Assembly: GCF_003369915.1 (NCBI RefSeq)
Contig: NC_046675.1
Location: 24,304,001 to 24,368,000, forward strand
Direction of reading: 5' to 3'
Length of the DNA stretch: 64,000 nt
Source: Drosophila miranda
Taxonomy: Eukaryota; Arthropoda; Insecta; Diptera; Drosophilidae
In this document: piece by piece, positions 22,101 through 35,840 of the stretch
Numbering within the stretch: the first letter of the stretch is position 1
Layout of the letters: each line of letters opens with the position of its first letter
Position numbers and translations under genes: made by a program
The notes under the pieces: model-generated
Seen by the model: the letters and a program-made list of their open reading frames with translations, nothing else
Databases searched by the model: none
Told to the model about the DNA's origin: nothing

Positions 22101-25100
22101 TACGGAATACCTCCGCACTAATGGAAATACGTGTGCTTAAAGTCTAGTCCAATCGACATTCCTTTTCCTTCGAATATTGCATGTATGTACGTAACTAATA
22201 TTTAACAATGTCCTAGTTTTGTGTTGCGCGAAATGAATAATTTAGGGGAACCTTTTCTACAGTTCTCCGTGCTGCCACCACACCACCTCTTGTGCCCCTC
22301 CACACGCTTTCCACTTACTTTACGCCTATTCATCGAACTACTGAAATATACGGCCCACATTGTTTTTACTTAACCCCACATCTGTTACACATATTACCCA
22401 TACACCCACACACACATCCATCCTATTTGTACTATGATATATATTATTTGTTGATTACTTTTAATTATGCTCTGCACTCGATGGCTCGATAAAATCCAGT
22501 GCCCGCCCAGTGTGTCCCCATGCTATGCCATAGGATATTGTTTCCTCTTTTGTTCTACTGCTGGTCGGTCACACTGTACCCCGAGTACGTTGTAGAACGC
22601 GAAACATGTGCAACAACGAACATTTTTCAATTTCAAATACGATTAAAACCCACCCCCCCTACCCCGGAAACCCCTTACCCCTCTGCCGAAAACACACAAA
22701 ATTGTTTTATTTTGCACGTTCGTTCGTTGTTGTTGTTGCAAATGTAGTTGTTTTATTTTCAAAATCAAATTTAAATAAAATCAAACTTTACATTTAAATT
22801 AATTTCTCATTGTTGAAAGAAAGTTTTATATGGTTTTTTTTTACAACTAAAAAAAAAAAAACATTTCTTCTTCTAACATGATTTGAGTCGTATTACATAA
22901 ATATTTAATGCTGATGCTTCTCTTGTGTTGTTGATGATGATGATGATGATGTTGTTGTTTTTGTGCGGGAAACAATACAATAGAAACAAAAAAATTAATC
23001 ACCATAATACAACAAAATTCGGTGTTTACAAAGGAAGGAGACGGATGGCAACTGTGTGGCACAGGCACCGACACCGACACCGAAAGCCAGCGATAAACAG
23101 AGAGACGAAGAGACGAAGAGACGGAGAGTCGGAGAGAGAGAAGCAACTAGAGCAACACAACATTGTAACAACAACAAAAGCGACGAAGCAAAGGTGTTTT
23201 CCAGCACTACTAACTGAAGGAAACGAAAAGATAGAAAGCAATGGAATGGAAGATGGAGCTTGTGCTTCTGCTTGTGCTTGTGTGGGTGTATGCGTGGTTC
23301 GTTCACGCTTTTGCGTGCTTAGATTAGTGTGTGAGAGAGTGACATCAACAACTATATAGCTACATAGCAACATAGCTACAGGATTTAGCTAGAGAAGGCA
23401 ACAGCGACAGCAGCAGCAACATCATCATTGTCAGCGACAGAAAGTCGTGCTCAGTGTCCCCCGTTCCCGTCCCCATCGTCTCTCTTCCACCCCTTGGCCT
23501 CCTACTCTACTATCCACATACTGCGCTCAAAAATACAAAAAAAAACCAATATTTTTGTTGCATTACATTACAAAAAAAAAAAAAAAAAAAAAAAGAACAA
23601 CAACAACTAACTCCAGTAGTGTAGATGCAAGAAATAACAAAATAAGACAAATACAATACCAAAAAACCATCCAAAAAGAATGACAAAAATGAATGAATAA
23701 AGCTGTTTAACTGTTGTCTCCCACTACTCTCTCTTCTCTCTCTCTTTCTCTCTATCTCTCTCTCTACGCCCCCTGCCCACTCTCTCTCTCTCTCAATCTT
23801 AATCTCTCTCTCTGTCTGAACGTGAATTGTAAAAGGATCTAACAACAACAACAACAACAACAATAAACCACAAGACAAGAATACGACGACAACACCAACA
23901 ACAAAGGCAAAAAAGCTTTCAACAGCAGCAACGACTACAGCAAAGCACCATTCAGCGATAGGTGCAGAAAAGCTTTCAACAACACCAACAAAGGTTACAA
24001 CAACAAGTGCAACAAAGTTCTCAACAACAGTTGCAAAGCATTCATCAACAACAAGTGCAGCCATAAAGCTAACAACAAATTCAACAACAGCAGCGGCAAA
24101 GTTTACAATAACTTCGACAAGAACAACTGTCACAAAGCTTTCAACAACAACTGCAAGCAGGCATTCAACAACAACAACCACTACAACAGAGTCAATAGCA
24201 ACAGCAAAAACGTCGTCAGGCTATCACCAACGTGCCGCCCCCCATGGACAGGGGGCGGGGCCAGCTCCAGGTGCTTCATCAGCTGGTGGTGGCGGCGGAA
24301 TGCTGCCACGTGCCACACGCAGCAACAATAGCCATAATAGCCACAACAGCCATGGCAACATAAGCAATGCAATTGTTGATTATAGTATTATGGGCACGCC
24401 CCCGACAGTAGTGCCACACATGACAGCCACGCCATATGCCTTGACAGTGCAACAACAGCCACCTGGGGCACCTGGAGCACCGCCCCAACCACCGCCACAA
24501 TTGTTGCCCACACATCAGTTTGCACATTTGTCTTCCTTTGTGACACCCACGGCGGCAGGGCATTATCCTCCCTACTTTGCACAGCAGCCGCCACCGCCGC
24601 CGCCCCAGCAGCAGCATCATCATCATCATCATCATCCCCAACCGCACCAGCAACAACAGCCGCACTACTACCACAGTTCTGTGGCAGTATTACACCAACC
24701 GCCACCACATCATTATACCTCCACAGGGGCAGGACCACCGCCGGCACTGTATCAGCAGCAGCCGCCGCCACAGCTGGCGCGCTACACGGGTGGTGGAGGC
24801 GCCACAGCTACAGCGACAGCAGCCACATTTGTGCCACCGACGCAGCAGCAACAGAGCTACAATCAGCAGCAGCAACAGCAACAGCAGCACTCGTCCCTGC
24901 GACGCAGTTCACGTGGCAAGACGGGTTCCTGTGTGAGTTCGGCGGCAGCGGCACAGCAGCAGCAGCAACACCAATCACTCGGCAACGCTGCTGCTGCTAC
25001 TGTTCAACAACAACAGCAACAGGCACACCAACAGCCGCAGTTGCTGCCACCGCCGGGCACCTATCAGTACCAGCAAGTCGGTGGCAACACCGTTGTTGTG

Positions 25101-28100
25101 GCCGTGCGACACCAGCAACAGTTGCAACAGCAACAGCAGCACTTGGCTCTCCAGCAACAGCAACAGCAGCAGCAGCAGCAGCGTGCCACAATCGTGCAAC
25201 CGGGATTCCTCTTCAGCTATCGGAGTAACCATCCCCAACAACATCCGCCGCATCCTGCGCACCCCTCGCAGCAGCAACAGACGCTAGCAACTCAACAACA
25301 GTCGCAGACAACTCAACAACAGATCCATCAGGGGCCCAAAGCGACGCATAGCAGTGGTAAGAAGACGATGATGATGAAGAAGGAGGAGAAGGAAGAAGAG
25401 GATGAAAGGATGAGAAACCGCCAGCAAACGAAAGCAGGGAAAAGCGCCCCAAATCATTGTTTAGGATTGGGATTAGGGTTATTTTGCCGGAGGGGGGGGG
25501 GGGGGGGGGGGGGAAAAAGGGAATTTCCCATTCGTGAGCAGAAAGAATAAGCTAAACACACACACACACTCATGCACGTACTCTCTCTCGCTCTCTACCT
25601 CCCTCCCTCCCTCACACACACACACTCTCACACCCGTACTCTGCCCTAGGATTTAATGATACCAGAATACAGTCGTGGTCCGCTGTAAATATATACATAT
25701 GTACAAATGTAGGTGTTTAGGGTCTCTCGTCTCCTATTTGTGGTGCTGGTTATGGTCTAGGAAAAAGCCCAATCCCCCCACCCCCGCCCCGAACTGCACC
25801 CCCAATGCCCTGTCCTACTCTCACACTGTCGCTCGAAGGCTGGCTCTCTCTCTCTCTCTCTCTGTCTTTGCTCGCGGTGTCTGGCCCACTCTCCTCCAAC
25901 CAATTCTATCCGCAATCTCCCGTTAAATAAGAAGAAAAACTAAATACCGTTTTGCATTTATATCTCTCTCTCTCCCCAACGTTTTTGCTCTCTCTCTCTT
26001 TCTCTCTGTGTGGCTGTCGCGCCTCCTCCCTCGCCTCCACCTGTGTCGTGTCGTGTGGCATAAACAACAAACATTCTGATTAGCAGCTTCGGATGCTTTA
26101 ACCTATAGTTTGATGGCACAACAACCGCCAAGTGGACCGCCGCATGCAGGTGGACAGCAATTAACGCCAGGTAAACCATATATCCGATCAGTTATTGCAC
26201 ACACACACACACACACACCACGCACACACAACACACCCATTACACCCATTACACATTTTGTCTTGATTTTGATTTTGATCCCGCACCCCACACCCCACAC
26301 CCCACACACATTTTGCTTTGATTTTGATTTGTACATACAACCCTCCCACAAAATCCACGCATTTACAGGGTGACCCTCTCCCCCTCTACCCTCCCCCATC
26401 CTCCAGGTGGCAGCACACTTAATTGTTATCGAAATTCGACCAAAACTATGCTTTAATTGCCTTATTTTGTATCATTTTATCTAGTTTTTATTCTTTTGTT
26501 TGGTTCTTTTTAGTTTTTGATTTTAAGTTCTTTTCGATTTCTACTTTTATGTATCCTCCAATCGATTAACAGCTTATCGATTGTTGCCTTGCCTATCGAA
26601 ATTCGTACATATCTTATTTTACCACGCTTTCCAACACTGTGAAGTTTGAGACAAACTTTAAATTTGAAATTTTCCAAAGAAAAATAACGAACAAAAAATG
26701 AAAAAATGGAAAAACTTGATTGCCTAATCCCCCGTTCCTTTCATTTCACTGTCGAAATTTCTGTTGAATGTTTTTTGAAAACCAAAACTCAAAACTCAAA
26801 ACACAAACACAAACACACACGTCATGTCGGACTATGACTATTCTAACGATGAGTTTTCTTTGTTCTTCGATGCCATCTTAGGTTCCAACTCGACCAACCT
26901 CAGCATCGTTGCGGCCGCCTTGAGTGCCGCCCGGGACGTTCGCGAGTCCATAGCCGGCGTAGGAGGAAGCAGCAGCGGCAGTGGTGCCTCAGGAGCAGCT
27001 GTAGGGTCTGCTACAGGAGGTGGATCGTCAGCAGGTGGAACCAGCGCGGTGGGCGCTACCAGCAGCAGCAGCGGCGGTGCCGGCTCAGCCAGCCAAAGCA
27101 ACAATGTGACTTCTGGCGGCGGATCAGTGGCAGGCGGTGGCTCTGGCTCGGCCACCACCTCGACCACGAACAGCACCACCACCCAGCATGGAGCCGCCGA
27201 CTCGGAGAGCGATGACAGCGAGGTGGGTCGTCTGCAGGCCCTGCTCGAGGCCCGCGGCCTGCCGCCGCATCTGTTCGGCGCCCTGGGGCCCCGCATGACT
27301 CACATCCTCCATCGCACGATCGGAAACAGCAGCAGCTCCAAGGCCAACCAGCTGCTCCAGGGACTGCAGTCGCACGACGAGTCCCAGCAGCTGCAGGCCG
27401 CCATCGAGATGTGCCAGATGCTGGTGATGGGCAACGAGGACACCCTGGCCGGATTCCCCATCAAGCAGGTGGTGCCGGCCCTCATCAATCTGCTCCGCAC
27501 GGAGCACAACTTCGATATCATGAACAACGCCTGTCGCGCCCTGGCCTACATGCTGGAGGCCCTGCCCCGCTCCTCGGGCACGGTCGTGGAGGCTGTGCCC
27601 GTGTTCCTGGAAAAGCTGCAGGTCATCCAGTGCATGGACGTGGCTGAACAGAGTCTCACGGCCCTCGAGATACTTTCGCGCCGCCACAACAAGGCCATCC
27701 TGCAGGCCAACGGCATCTCGGCCTGCCTCACCTACCTGGACTTCTTTTCGATTGTCGCGCAGCGCGCGGCCCTCTCGATCACCGCCAACTGCTGCCTGAA
27801 CATGCACTCGGAGGAGTTCCACTTTGTCTCCGAGAGCTTGCCCAACCTCGCCCGCCTGCTCTCGCAGCAGGACAAGAAGTGCGTGGAGAGCGTCTGCTCG
27901 GCCTTCTGCCGGCTGGTGGAGAGCTTCCAGCACGACAGCAAGCGCCTGCAGCAGATCGCCAGCGCGGATCTGCTCAAGAACTGCCAGCAGCTGCTGCTGG
28001 TCACCCCGGCCATCCTGAACACGGGCACCTTCACCGCCGTCGTCCGCATGCTGAGCCTCATGTGCGGCAGCTGCCCCGACCTGGCCATCTCCCTGCTGCG

Positions 28101-31100
28101 CAACGACATTGCCGCCACCCTGCTCTACCTGCTGACAGGGAACGCGGAGCCGGCTGCGGCCAGTGCCACGCACGTGGAGCTCATCTCCCGCTCCCCCTCG
28201 GAGCTGTACGAGCTGACGTGCCTCATTGGGGAGCTGATGCCGCGCCTGCCCCTCGACGGGATCTTCTCGGTGGACGCCCTGCTGGACAGACCCACGCTCA
28301 ACACCCAGGACCAGGTGCACTGGCAGTGGCGCGACGATCGCGGCGCCTGGCACAACTACTCGACCGTTGATTCGCGCCTCATCGAGGCCGCCAACCAGAG
28401 CAGCGAGGATGAGATCAGCCTCAGCACCCTAGGACGCACCTACACTGTCGATTTTCATGCCATGCAGCAGATAAACGAGGACACTGGCACCACCCGTCCC
28501 GTGCAGCGTCGCATGAACCACAACTATGTGGCGCCCATGGCGGCCGGACAGGATCTGACCACAAACTCCTCAGCGGCGGCAGCAACAGCAGGAGCAGGCT
28601 CAGACCCAGCTGCAAATGGAGCCTCCACATCGGCCCAAGCAGCGGCAGCAGCAGCTTCTGCATCAACGTCCACGTCCGCATCCACAGCGACAGCTACATC
28701 CTCAAGCAATGCCAACAACAATAATAATAACAACAACAATAACAATCCACCACGAAGCCAGTCGAAACGTCGTCCCTCGCTGGACGCAAGGATTGCCTGT
28801 CTGAAGGAGGAGCGCGGCCTGGCCGCCGAGTTCATCAAGCACATATTCAACGTCCTGTACGAGGTGTACAGTTCCTCGGCGGGGCCCAATGTGCGCTACA
28901 AGTGCCTGCGGGCACTGCTCCGGATGGTCTATTACGCCACACCGGAGCTGCTGCGTCAGGTGCTCAAGTACCAGCTGGTCTCGAGCCACATTGCCGGAAT
29001 GCTGGGCAGCAACGACCTCCGCATCGTGGTGGGGGCCCTGCAGATGGCCGAGATACTGATGCGCCGGCTGCCCGATGTCTTTGGCACCCATTTCCGACGC
29101 GAGGGCGTCATCTATCAGTTCAGCCAGCTGACGGACCCCAACAATCCGATCTGCTCGAATCCCTCGCCCAAGCCCCTGAGTGCCACGGCCACGCCCACGG
29201 CCAATGCCAATGCCAGTGCCGGAGGCTCACAGTCGGCCCCCGCCTCGGCCAACAGCCTGCAAGTGAACCCCTTTTTCATGGACAGCAGCAGCGGCAGTGG
29301 CAGTGGCGCCCCAGGCTCGTCGAGTGCCTCGGCCACGCCGAGCAGCAGCAAACATCATTCGTACAGCGTGAAGAGCTTCTCGCATGCCATGAACGCGCTC
29401 ACGGCCAGTGCCAAGTCGTCACCGTCACCCGTGCCCGTGCCGGTTTCCACTGGATCTCTGGATGGCACAGCCGCCTCTTCCACGTCCGGATACAACTACA
29501 GCAGCTCGGCCCCATCCTCGTCGTCTTCGACGGCGGCCGGACCGCAGACCGCCTACTTTGTGTCCACGCCGCAGGGGGATACGCGCCATTACGTGCACTT
29601 CCAGCAGCCGGCAGCCCCTGGACCGCCGCCGCCACAGCTGGACCTGGTGCCCAGTGGCATCCAGCAGATGTCCCAGCAGTTGCTGTACACACCGGCGTCA
29701 GCAGCCGCCGCACTGGGAGCACATAACAATTACGCATCCAATCAGATGGTGGTGGCCTCCACAAGCAGTGCCGCCGCCTCCGGCTCCACGGCCGCAGCTG
29801 GCAACAACTCATCGACATCGTCCTCGTCGTCATCAGCCACGGCCCTGCAGCACAAGATGACGGACATGCTGAAGCGCAAGGCCCCGCCCAAGCGCAAGTC
29901 GCAGAGCAGCGGACGGGTCAAGTCCCGGCAGGAGGATGCCGTGGTGGCAGCTGCCGCCGCCGCTGCAGCAGCAGCAGCATCCGGAACGGGAGGAGGACCA
30001 CCCACCAGTTCGGCCATGCACGATCTGCTCAGCCGGGCCACAAGTAAGTCCTAGGAATTCCCTTCCCGCTCTCCTCAGATTCTAAATGATTCTACTTTCG
30101 TTTCAGGTCTCGGCGGCAGCTCTGGGGGTCGCGGTGCAGCCAGCTCGGGCAGCGGCTCGGGAAGCTCCAAAAGTCGCTTCAATGCTGGGAACGCCACCAA
30201 CGCCGGCTCTACGAAATCTTCGTTCTTGGCCTCGCTCAATCCGGCTCGCTGGGGCCGCCAGACGGCCCACCATCACCACCATCACCAGCAGCAGCAGCAG
30301 CAGCAGTCGGCGCTGCAGCACCATGGACTGACCAAAGATTCCGGCAATGCCAACGCCAGCGTAGGAGGATCCTCCCCGGCTTCGGCCCTGGCCTACTCGG
30401 TGAGCCAGCACGGCGGAGGAGCCGTTAGCGGATTGAATGCCGCCGCCGTGGCGGCCAGCATCAGCAAGAGCATCTCCCATGCCAATCTCCTGGCGGCGGC
30501 CAATCGCGAGCGGGCCCGCCAATGGGTCCGCGAGCAGGCCATTGACTTTGTCAAGCGCTACACGCAGCAGGAGGCGCGTCGCAGCAAGGCCTCAAGCGGA
30601 GGAGCAGCCTCTGAGAGCAGCTCCTCGACAGCCTTAAACAAGCAGCTGTCGACGGCGGGCAGCACTAATGTCCTGGAGCGTCTGTCGAGCATCCTGCTGA
30701 AGCTGAACGGCAGCTACCATGACTGCCTCGACGCCCTGCTCGAGCTGAAGACGATCCTGCTGGAGAGCGACATCTCCCCGTTCGAGGTGAACCACTCGGG
30801 CCTGATCAAGGCAATGCTCAACTACATGACCAGCGAGTCGGGTCTGGTGGACCGCGACGCGCGTCTGCGCAGCTTCATGCACGTCTTTGCTGGACTGCCC
30901 CTCGAACCCTTGACCCAGAATGTGGGACAGTTGCCCGCGATCGAGTCGGTGGCCTTCGGGGCATTTGTGGCCAAGCTGAATGGGTGCGTCACCCAGTTGG
31001 AGCAGTTCCCTGTGAAGGTGCACGACTTCCCGGCGGGTCCCGGCGGCAGATCCAATCAGAGCGCGTTGCGTTTCTTCAACACGCATCAGTTGAAGGTGAG

Positions 31101-34070
31101 TCTGGAGGCTGCTCTTACTCGTGGATCCCTTTGTAATCCTCCTTTTCTCTTTCCAGTGCAACTTGCAGCGCCATCCACAGTGCAGCAATCTGCGGCAATG
31201 GAAGGGGGGCACCGTCAAGATCGATCCTCTGGCCATGGTCCAGGCCATCGAACGCTATCTGGTGGTCCGCGGCTATGGAGGCATTCGAGCCGACTCTGAC
31301 GATGACAGCGAGGATGACTTGGACGACAATGTGGCTGCCGTGGTGATGACCCAGGCAGGCTTCAAGCACAAGCTGCAGTTCATGATCGGGGAGCACGTGC
31401 TGCCCTACAACATGACCGTATACCAGGCCGTGAAGCAGTTCTCGCCGCTGGTCAACGAGCAGCCGGAGACCGACAACGAGTCGGAGACGCTGCTGGGCAA
31501 CGCGAGCATCTGGGTGCAGCAGCACACCATATACTATCGTCCCGTGGAGGAGGAGGCATCAGCTGCTGCCCCGGTCTCCTCTAGCAGCAGCTCCTGCAGC
31601 AGCAGTGCCCAAAAGCACCAGCAGCAGGCGACCAGCTCCAGCTCCTCTACCCCGAGCTATGCCAATGCCTCGTCCTCGTGCTCCTCGTCGGGAGCGGCGA
31701 GCGGCTCCTCTTCGAAGAAGTCGCACAAGTCGAGCAGCAAGTGTATGCGCAAGAAGACGGAGCTCTGGCACGAGGGCATCGCACCCAGCGTGGTGTCTGC
31801 CCTGAAGCCGTTCCTCAACAGCGTGCTGCCCGCCGACGTGGTGACCGTGCAGGACGCCTCTCTGGACGCCCTGTGCATGCTGCGCGTGATCCACGCCCTC
31901 AACCGCCACTGGGAGCATCTGTACGGCTGTGTGGTGCGCCAGAGCATCATTCCGCAGTCGGAGTTTGTGCACCCGAAGATCACGGCCAAGGCCAATCGCC
32001 AACTGCAGGATCCCCTCGTGATCATGACCGGCAATCTGCCCCAGTGGCTGCCCCAGATCGGCATGGCCTGCCCCTTCCTCTTCCCCTTCGAGACGCGCCA
32101 TCTACTGTTCTATGCCACCAGCTTCGACCGGGACCGCGCTCTGCAGCGCCTACTGGACACCACACCGGACTTGAATGCCGCCGAATCATCGGAGCGCGTG
32201 GCGCCGCGCCTGGACCGCCGCAAGCGGGCCATTTCCCGGGCCGAGATCCTCAAGCAGGCCGAGCACATCCTCCAGGACTTTGGCCATTCGAAGGCCCTGC
32301 TGGAGATCCAGTACGAGGACGAGGTGGGCACCGGCCTCGGCCCCACCCTGGAGTTCTACGCTTTGGTCTCTGCCGAGCTGCAGCGCACGGATCTGGGCCT
32401 CTGGAACGGCAGCGACAGCTATCGCCAGAACTCTGTGACCATCGTGGATGTGGTCAAGTCCAGCAATGCTGTGCTTCACATTGAGGATGCCCTCGAGGCA
32501 ACCACCATGGATCAGTCACCGCCGGCTGCCACTTTAGTCAGCAGCAGCGGCACCACCACCACCAGCACGACGACAACAGCGACAACCCAACAGCCGCCAA
32601 ATCATCCACATTCACATCCCACCCGCTCCAGCAGTCGCTCGCACTCCCTGCGCAGTGGAGCCGGACAGCAGCATCAGCAGCAGCAGGCGGAGCACAGCTC
32701 CTCCAATGCCGGCTCCAATGAGAACGCTTTAAATATGATAATCGCACAGCAAATAAGTGATATGGCTGTTCAGAATCAGAACGATACAGCCACTACGACG
32801 ACCAGCACAACAAACACCAACAGCACCACCGTGGCAGCGGAGCAGCCCCCACAGACAATCACAACCACCACCACGATGAGCTATGTGAACGCGGTGCATG
32901 GGCTGTTCCCCCTGCCTCTAGGCAAGTCCTCGAAGGTGCCGCAAATGACGAAAGCCAAGACCAAGTTTAAGTTCTTGGGCAAGTTCATGGCCAAGGCTGT
33001 GATGGATAGTCGCATGGTAAGGATATCCTTAAGGCCCATTCCCAACTGTATCTAAACTATAATTAACCGTGTGGGTTCTCCTTAGTTGGATTTGCCCTTC
33101 TCGTTGCCCTTCTATCGCTGGCTGGTCAGCGAGGAGCACTCGATTGGCCTGGCCGATCTGATGCGTGTGGCACCGGAGGTGCAGAACACCTTGGTGCGTC
33201 TGCAGGATGTGGTGCGTCAGCGCGAATATCTCCTGTCTGATCCCAATCTGGATGCCATGGAGAAGACAGAGAAGGTGAGTGTTGATGCCAAATGAACCCG
33301 CAAATAAGAGTTCTAATTGTGGATATACTCGTAGATTGAGCAACTGGATCTCGACGGCTGTCCCATAGCCGATTTGGGGCTGGACTTTGTCTTGCCTGGT
33401 CACGCCAACATTGAGCTGTGTCGCGGGGGACGCGACACGCCCGTGACTGTACACAACTTGCGACAGTATATCTCCCTGGTGAGCTACTGGTTCCTCATCG
33501 AGGGCGTACAAAAGCAGTTTGAGGCACTGCGTGAGGGTAAGACTTGAGACAAATGCGATGAAGCCTTGAGCGTCGATCTAACTTGTTTCCCTTGTGGTTT
33601 TCGCGATAGGCTTCGATTCCGTCTTTCCCATACAACGCTTGCGCATGTTCTATCCCGAGGAGCTGGAGTGCGTCTTCTGTGGATCGGCCAATGAGCAGCA
33701 GCACCAGCGCTGGGATGCCAAAATGCTGCAGGACAGCTGCCGTACGGATCACGGCTTCCACCAGGAATCTCAGGCCATACAACATCTGTACGAGATACTC
33801 TCCTCGTACAACCGCGACGAGCAGCGCGCCTTCCTGCAGTTCGTGACGGGATCGCCACGCCTGCCCACCGGCGGCTTCAAAGCCCTCACCCCGCCGCTGA
33901 CCATTGTGCGCAAGACCCTGGATGGCAATCAGAATCCCAATGATTATCTACCATCTGTGATGACCTGTGTCAACTACCTGAAGTTGCCCGACTACTCCAA
34001 CCGTGATGTGATGCGGCAGAAACTGAAAGTGGCCGCCAACGAGGGCAGCATGTCCTTCCATCTCTCTTAA
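19174..34070 (+). CDS. ctrip: Circadian trip: TRIP12-type HECT E3 ubiquitin ligase
   Basis: Ten coding exons, all frame-consistent: 19174-19777, 20221-21339, 23836-25356, 26087-26170, 26882-30043, 30107-31095, 31157-33016, 33086-33274, 33335-33536, 33610-34070; 3,396 aa. Residues 1-1109 are low-complexity: Asn/Ser/Ala runs, a basic KKRR stretch, an acidic D/E block about 484-568, a Thr-rich repeat section about 575-710, then poly-Gln/Pro/His. Armadillo-like repeats span about 1232-1578 ([14 protein letters not shown] onward). A WWE domain follows at about 1579-1651 ([14 protein letters not shown]). The HECT domain runs from about 2849 to the end, with catalytic Cys3363 in SVMTCVNYL and the family C-terminus SFHLS. 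About 130 Ser/Thr/Gln residues are inserted in its N-lobe. In flies this ligase destabilises clock proteins and it is the TRIP12 orthologue. Exons 3 and 4 are the least certain; the exon 3 acceptor (23835) was chosen for phase and pyrimidine tract. Confidence 0.9.
23572..23594. repeat. Poly(A) tract in a ctrip intron
   Basis: 23 consecutive A residues in the intron before ctrip exon 3, followed by AAC repeats and dense CT tracts to 23818. Confidence 0.85.
25492..25513. repeat. Poly(G) tract in a ctrip intron
   Basis: 22 consecutive G residues, 136 bases after the exon 3 donor. Such long G runs are rare in fly DNA; length may be an assembly approximation. Confidence 0.8.
26198..26218. repeat. 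(CA)n microsatellite in a ctrip intron
   Basis: About ten CA units starting 28 bases after the exon 4 donor. Confidence 0.85.
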
Positions 34071-34538
34071 GCAAATCAAAACCAGCAAAGAGCGGCAAAA
34101 ACACTACCAACTAAGACAACACCCAAGACCAGAGAAAGCAACTACTAAACAAAAGAAAACCAGGGCATAATGGCATACTACATATATACCATATAATATG
34201 TAGTCGGTCCTCCCCCGCCCCAAAGTCCACGGGCACCATTTCTGAATTCGTTTCGGTGCCGTTTCACAAATCTTATTTCTGATCGTGTGGCTACTGCACC
34301 CCCTTCTCGTGTCCCTCTATTCTTCTCATTTCCTCCAGAGATCTTTCGATAGTAGCATCTCTGACTCGGAAAAATTCGCCCAGCTTTCGGCAAATTTTGC
34401 TAAATTTCAATATATGGATATTTCTTTTGATGCTTCTAAATTTCGGGAAATTGGGAATAGAGGGAAGTCCCAATCGACCATTGAATTACATGAGACACTG
34501 TTAAGCACCCCCCCCCCCCACACGCGAAAATGTTCTTA

Positions 34539-34544
34539 AATAAA
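34539..34544 (+). terminator. Proximal ctrip polyadenylation signal
   Basis: AATAAA about 470 bases after the ctrip stop, following a poly(C) stretch at 34,509. Confidence 0.45.
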
Positions 34545-35413
34545 TTGCATAGTTAAAGAAAAGCGGTTATTCGGAAGACGGTATATAATTACAACCCCAC
34601 ACCCCACTTAAATTCAGAGCAGTTTATTCTTTTGATGTGAGAATAACGCTCGCGTTGTAGTTGAATTTGTTTTGGGATTTTTCTTATGCTTATGGTAATA
34701 ATTTCATTAAGTTTATTTTTATTTGTTATGTCAAACAATGTGCTCTGGCGTTTAAATATGAGTTTAATTAATTTCTAAGCATACCTACCATGTGCATAAA
34801 CGCTTATTAGTACCGAAGGATCGTAGAAGAAGGGTGATAAACGGAATACAAGGAAGTAGTAGCAGGAGGTAGAAGCAGTTGTAGCAGGCGGCTGGCGATC
34901 TCTGGATAGATCTCGCGCCAAGGCAAATGAGGATTAATTCAGTGAAGCATAGACATTTGGAGGAACACGAGATCCACCCTTGAGAAGTTACACTTAATGA
35001 ATACATAATAATCTAATATATCTTCTAATCGATTGAAAAAAAATTCTGTGTTACAAAAGAAAAGTGAAGAGAAAGGCAGAGGATAATGGATAATGGAGTA
35101 ATAGATAGGCAGTTTTTGTTTAATTTTGAAAAATCTATGAAAAGAAAAAGATAAAGCGAAAGGAAAAGAAAACGCGTCAACTGGAGTTTAGAATTTAGTA
35201 CTACATCCCCCTCCCGTCTTATACCAACTATGCATATAAATTACTTATATATATATATATAGAAATCAATATATTGTATCGTAAATTGTAACATTACATA
35301 AACGTATTGTACTGGAAGAAGAACCCCAAGCATAGAGAGACGCACATTTCGTGTGATCTGAAAACAGCAGTAGTAAAAGAAACGGAAGAATCCGAAGAAT
35401 CAGCAGGAAAGCT

Positions 35414-35419
35414 AATAAA
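35414..35419 (+). terminator. Middle ctrip polyadenylation signal
   Basis: AATAAA followed by an A-rich run; no evidence to rank it against the others. Confidence 0.4.
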
Positions 35420-35829
35420 TAATGCAGTTTAATATTAATTAAAAAAAAAAAAAAAACAAAAAAACTATCAAATGCGAAACCGATCTTACATTACAATATA
35501 GAAACATAAACCTTTTTGCAGTACTGATTACTGATTTGGTACGACACGACGAAGCCCGATACAAGTAAATATATATATATAAATAATATATGGATAATAT
35601 AATAATAATTATTATTAACTGAATTCAATGGCATCTCCTGGGATGCTGGTCAAGTTACATATATAACAAACAAACATGCTAGCATTAAATTATCAAATAA
35701 TATTAATATTACATATTACATTATGTAGTAGTTACACCAACAACAAATACAACAATTGCTATATAAATAATAACAACAACAACAAGAAGGAACAACAACA
35801 ACAAGAAAAATCAAACAACCAACAAGCAA

Positions 35830-35835
35830 AATAAA
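35830..35835 (+). terminator. Distal ctrip polyadenylation signal
   Basis: First of several overlapping AATAAA hexamers at the end of the AT-rich 3' stretch. Confidence 0.4.
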
Positions 35836-35840
35836 TAAAA

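Larger units (their letters stand above)
34071..35840 (+). other. ctrip: 3' UTR of ctrip
   Basis: AT-rich sequence with no coding potential. Candidate AATAAA signals at 34539, 35414 and around 35830 suggest alternative 3' ends. Confidence 0.55.

Noticed and set aside
22847-23373. Open frames over CAACAACAAC, GACACCGACACC and GAGAGACGAAGAGACG repeats
   Set aside because: Low-complexity DNA inside a ctrip intron; frames are open on both strands because of repeat composition.
26824-26881. ATG-initiated frame [20 protein letters not shown] directly before the ctrip armadillo exon, as an alternative start
   Set aside because: A branch-point-like CTAAC, a pyrimidine tract and ATCTTAG at 26875-26881 make this a good intron end, and the phase after 26170 fits exactly. 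An internal promoter isoform remains possible but unsupported.
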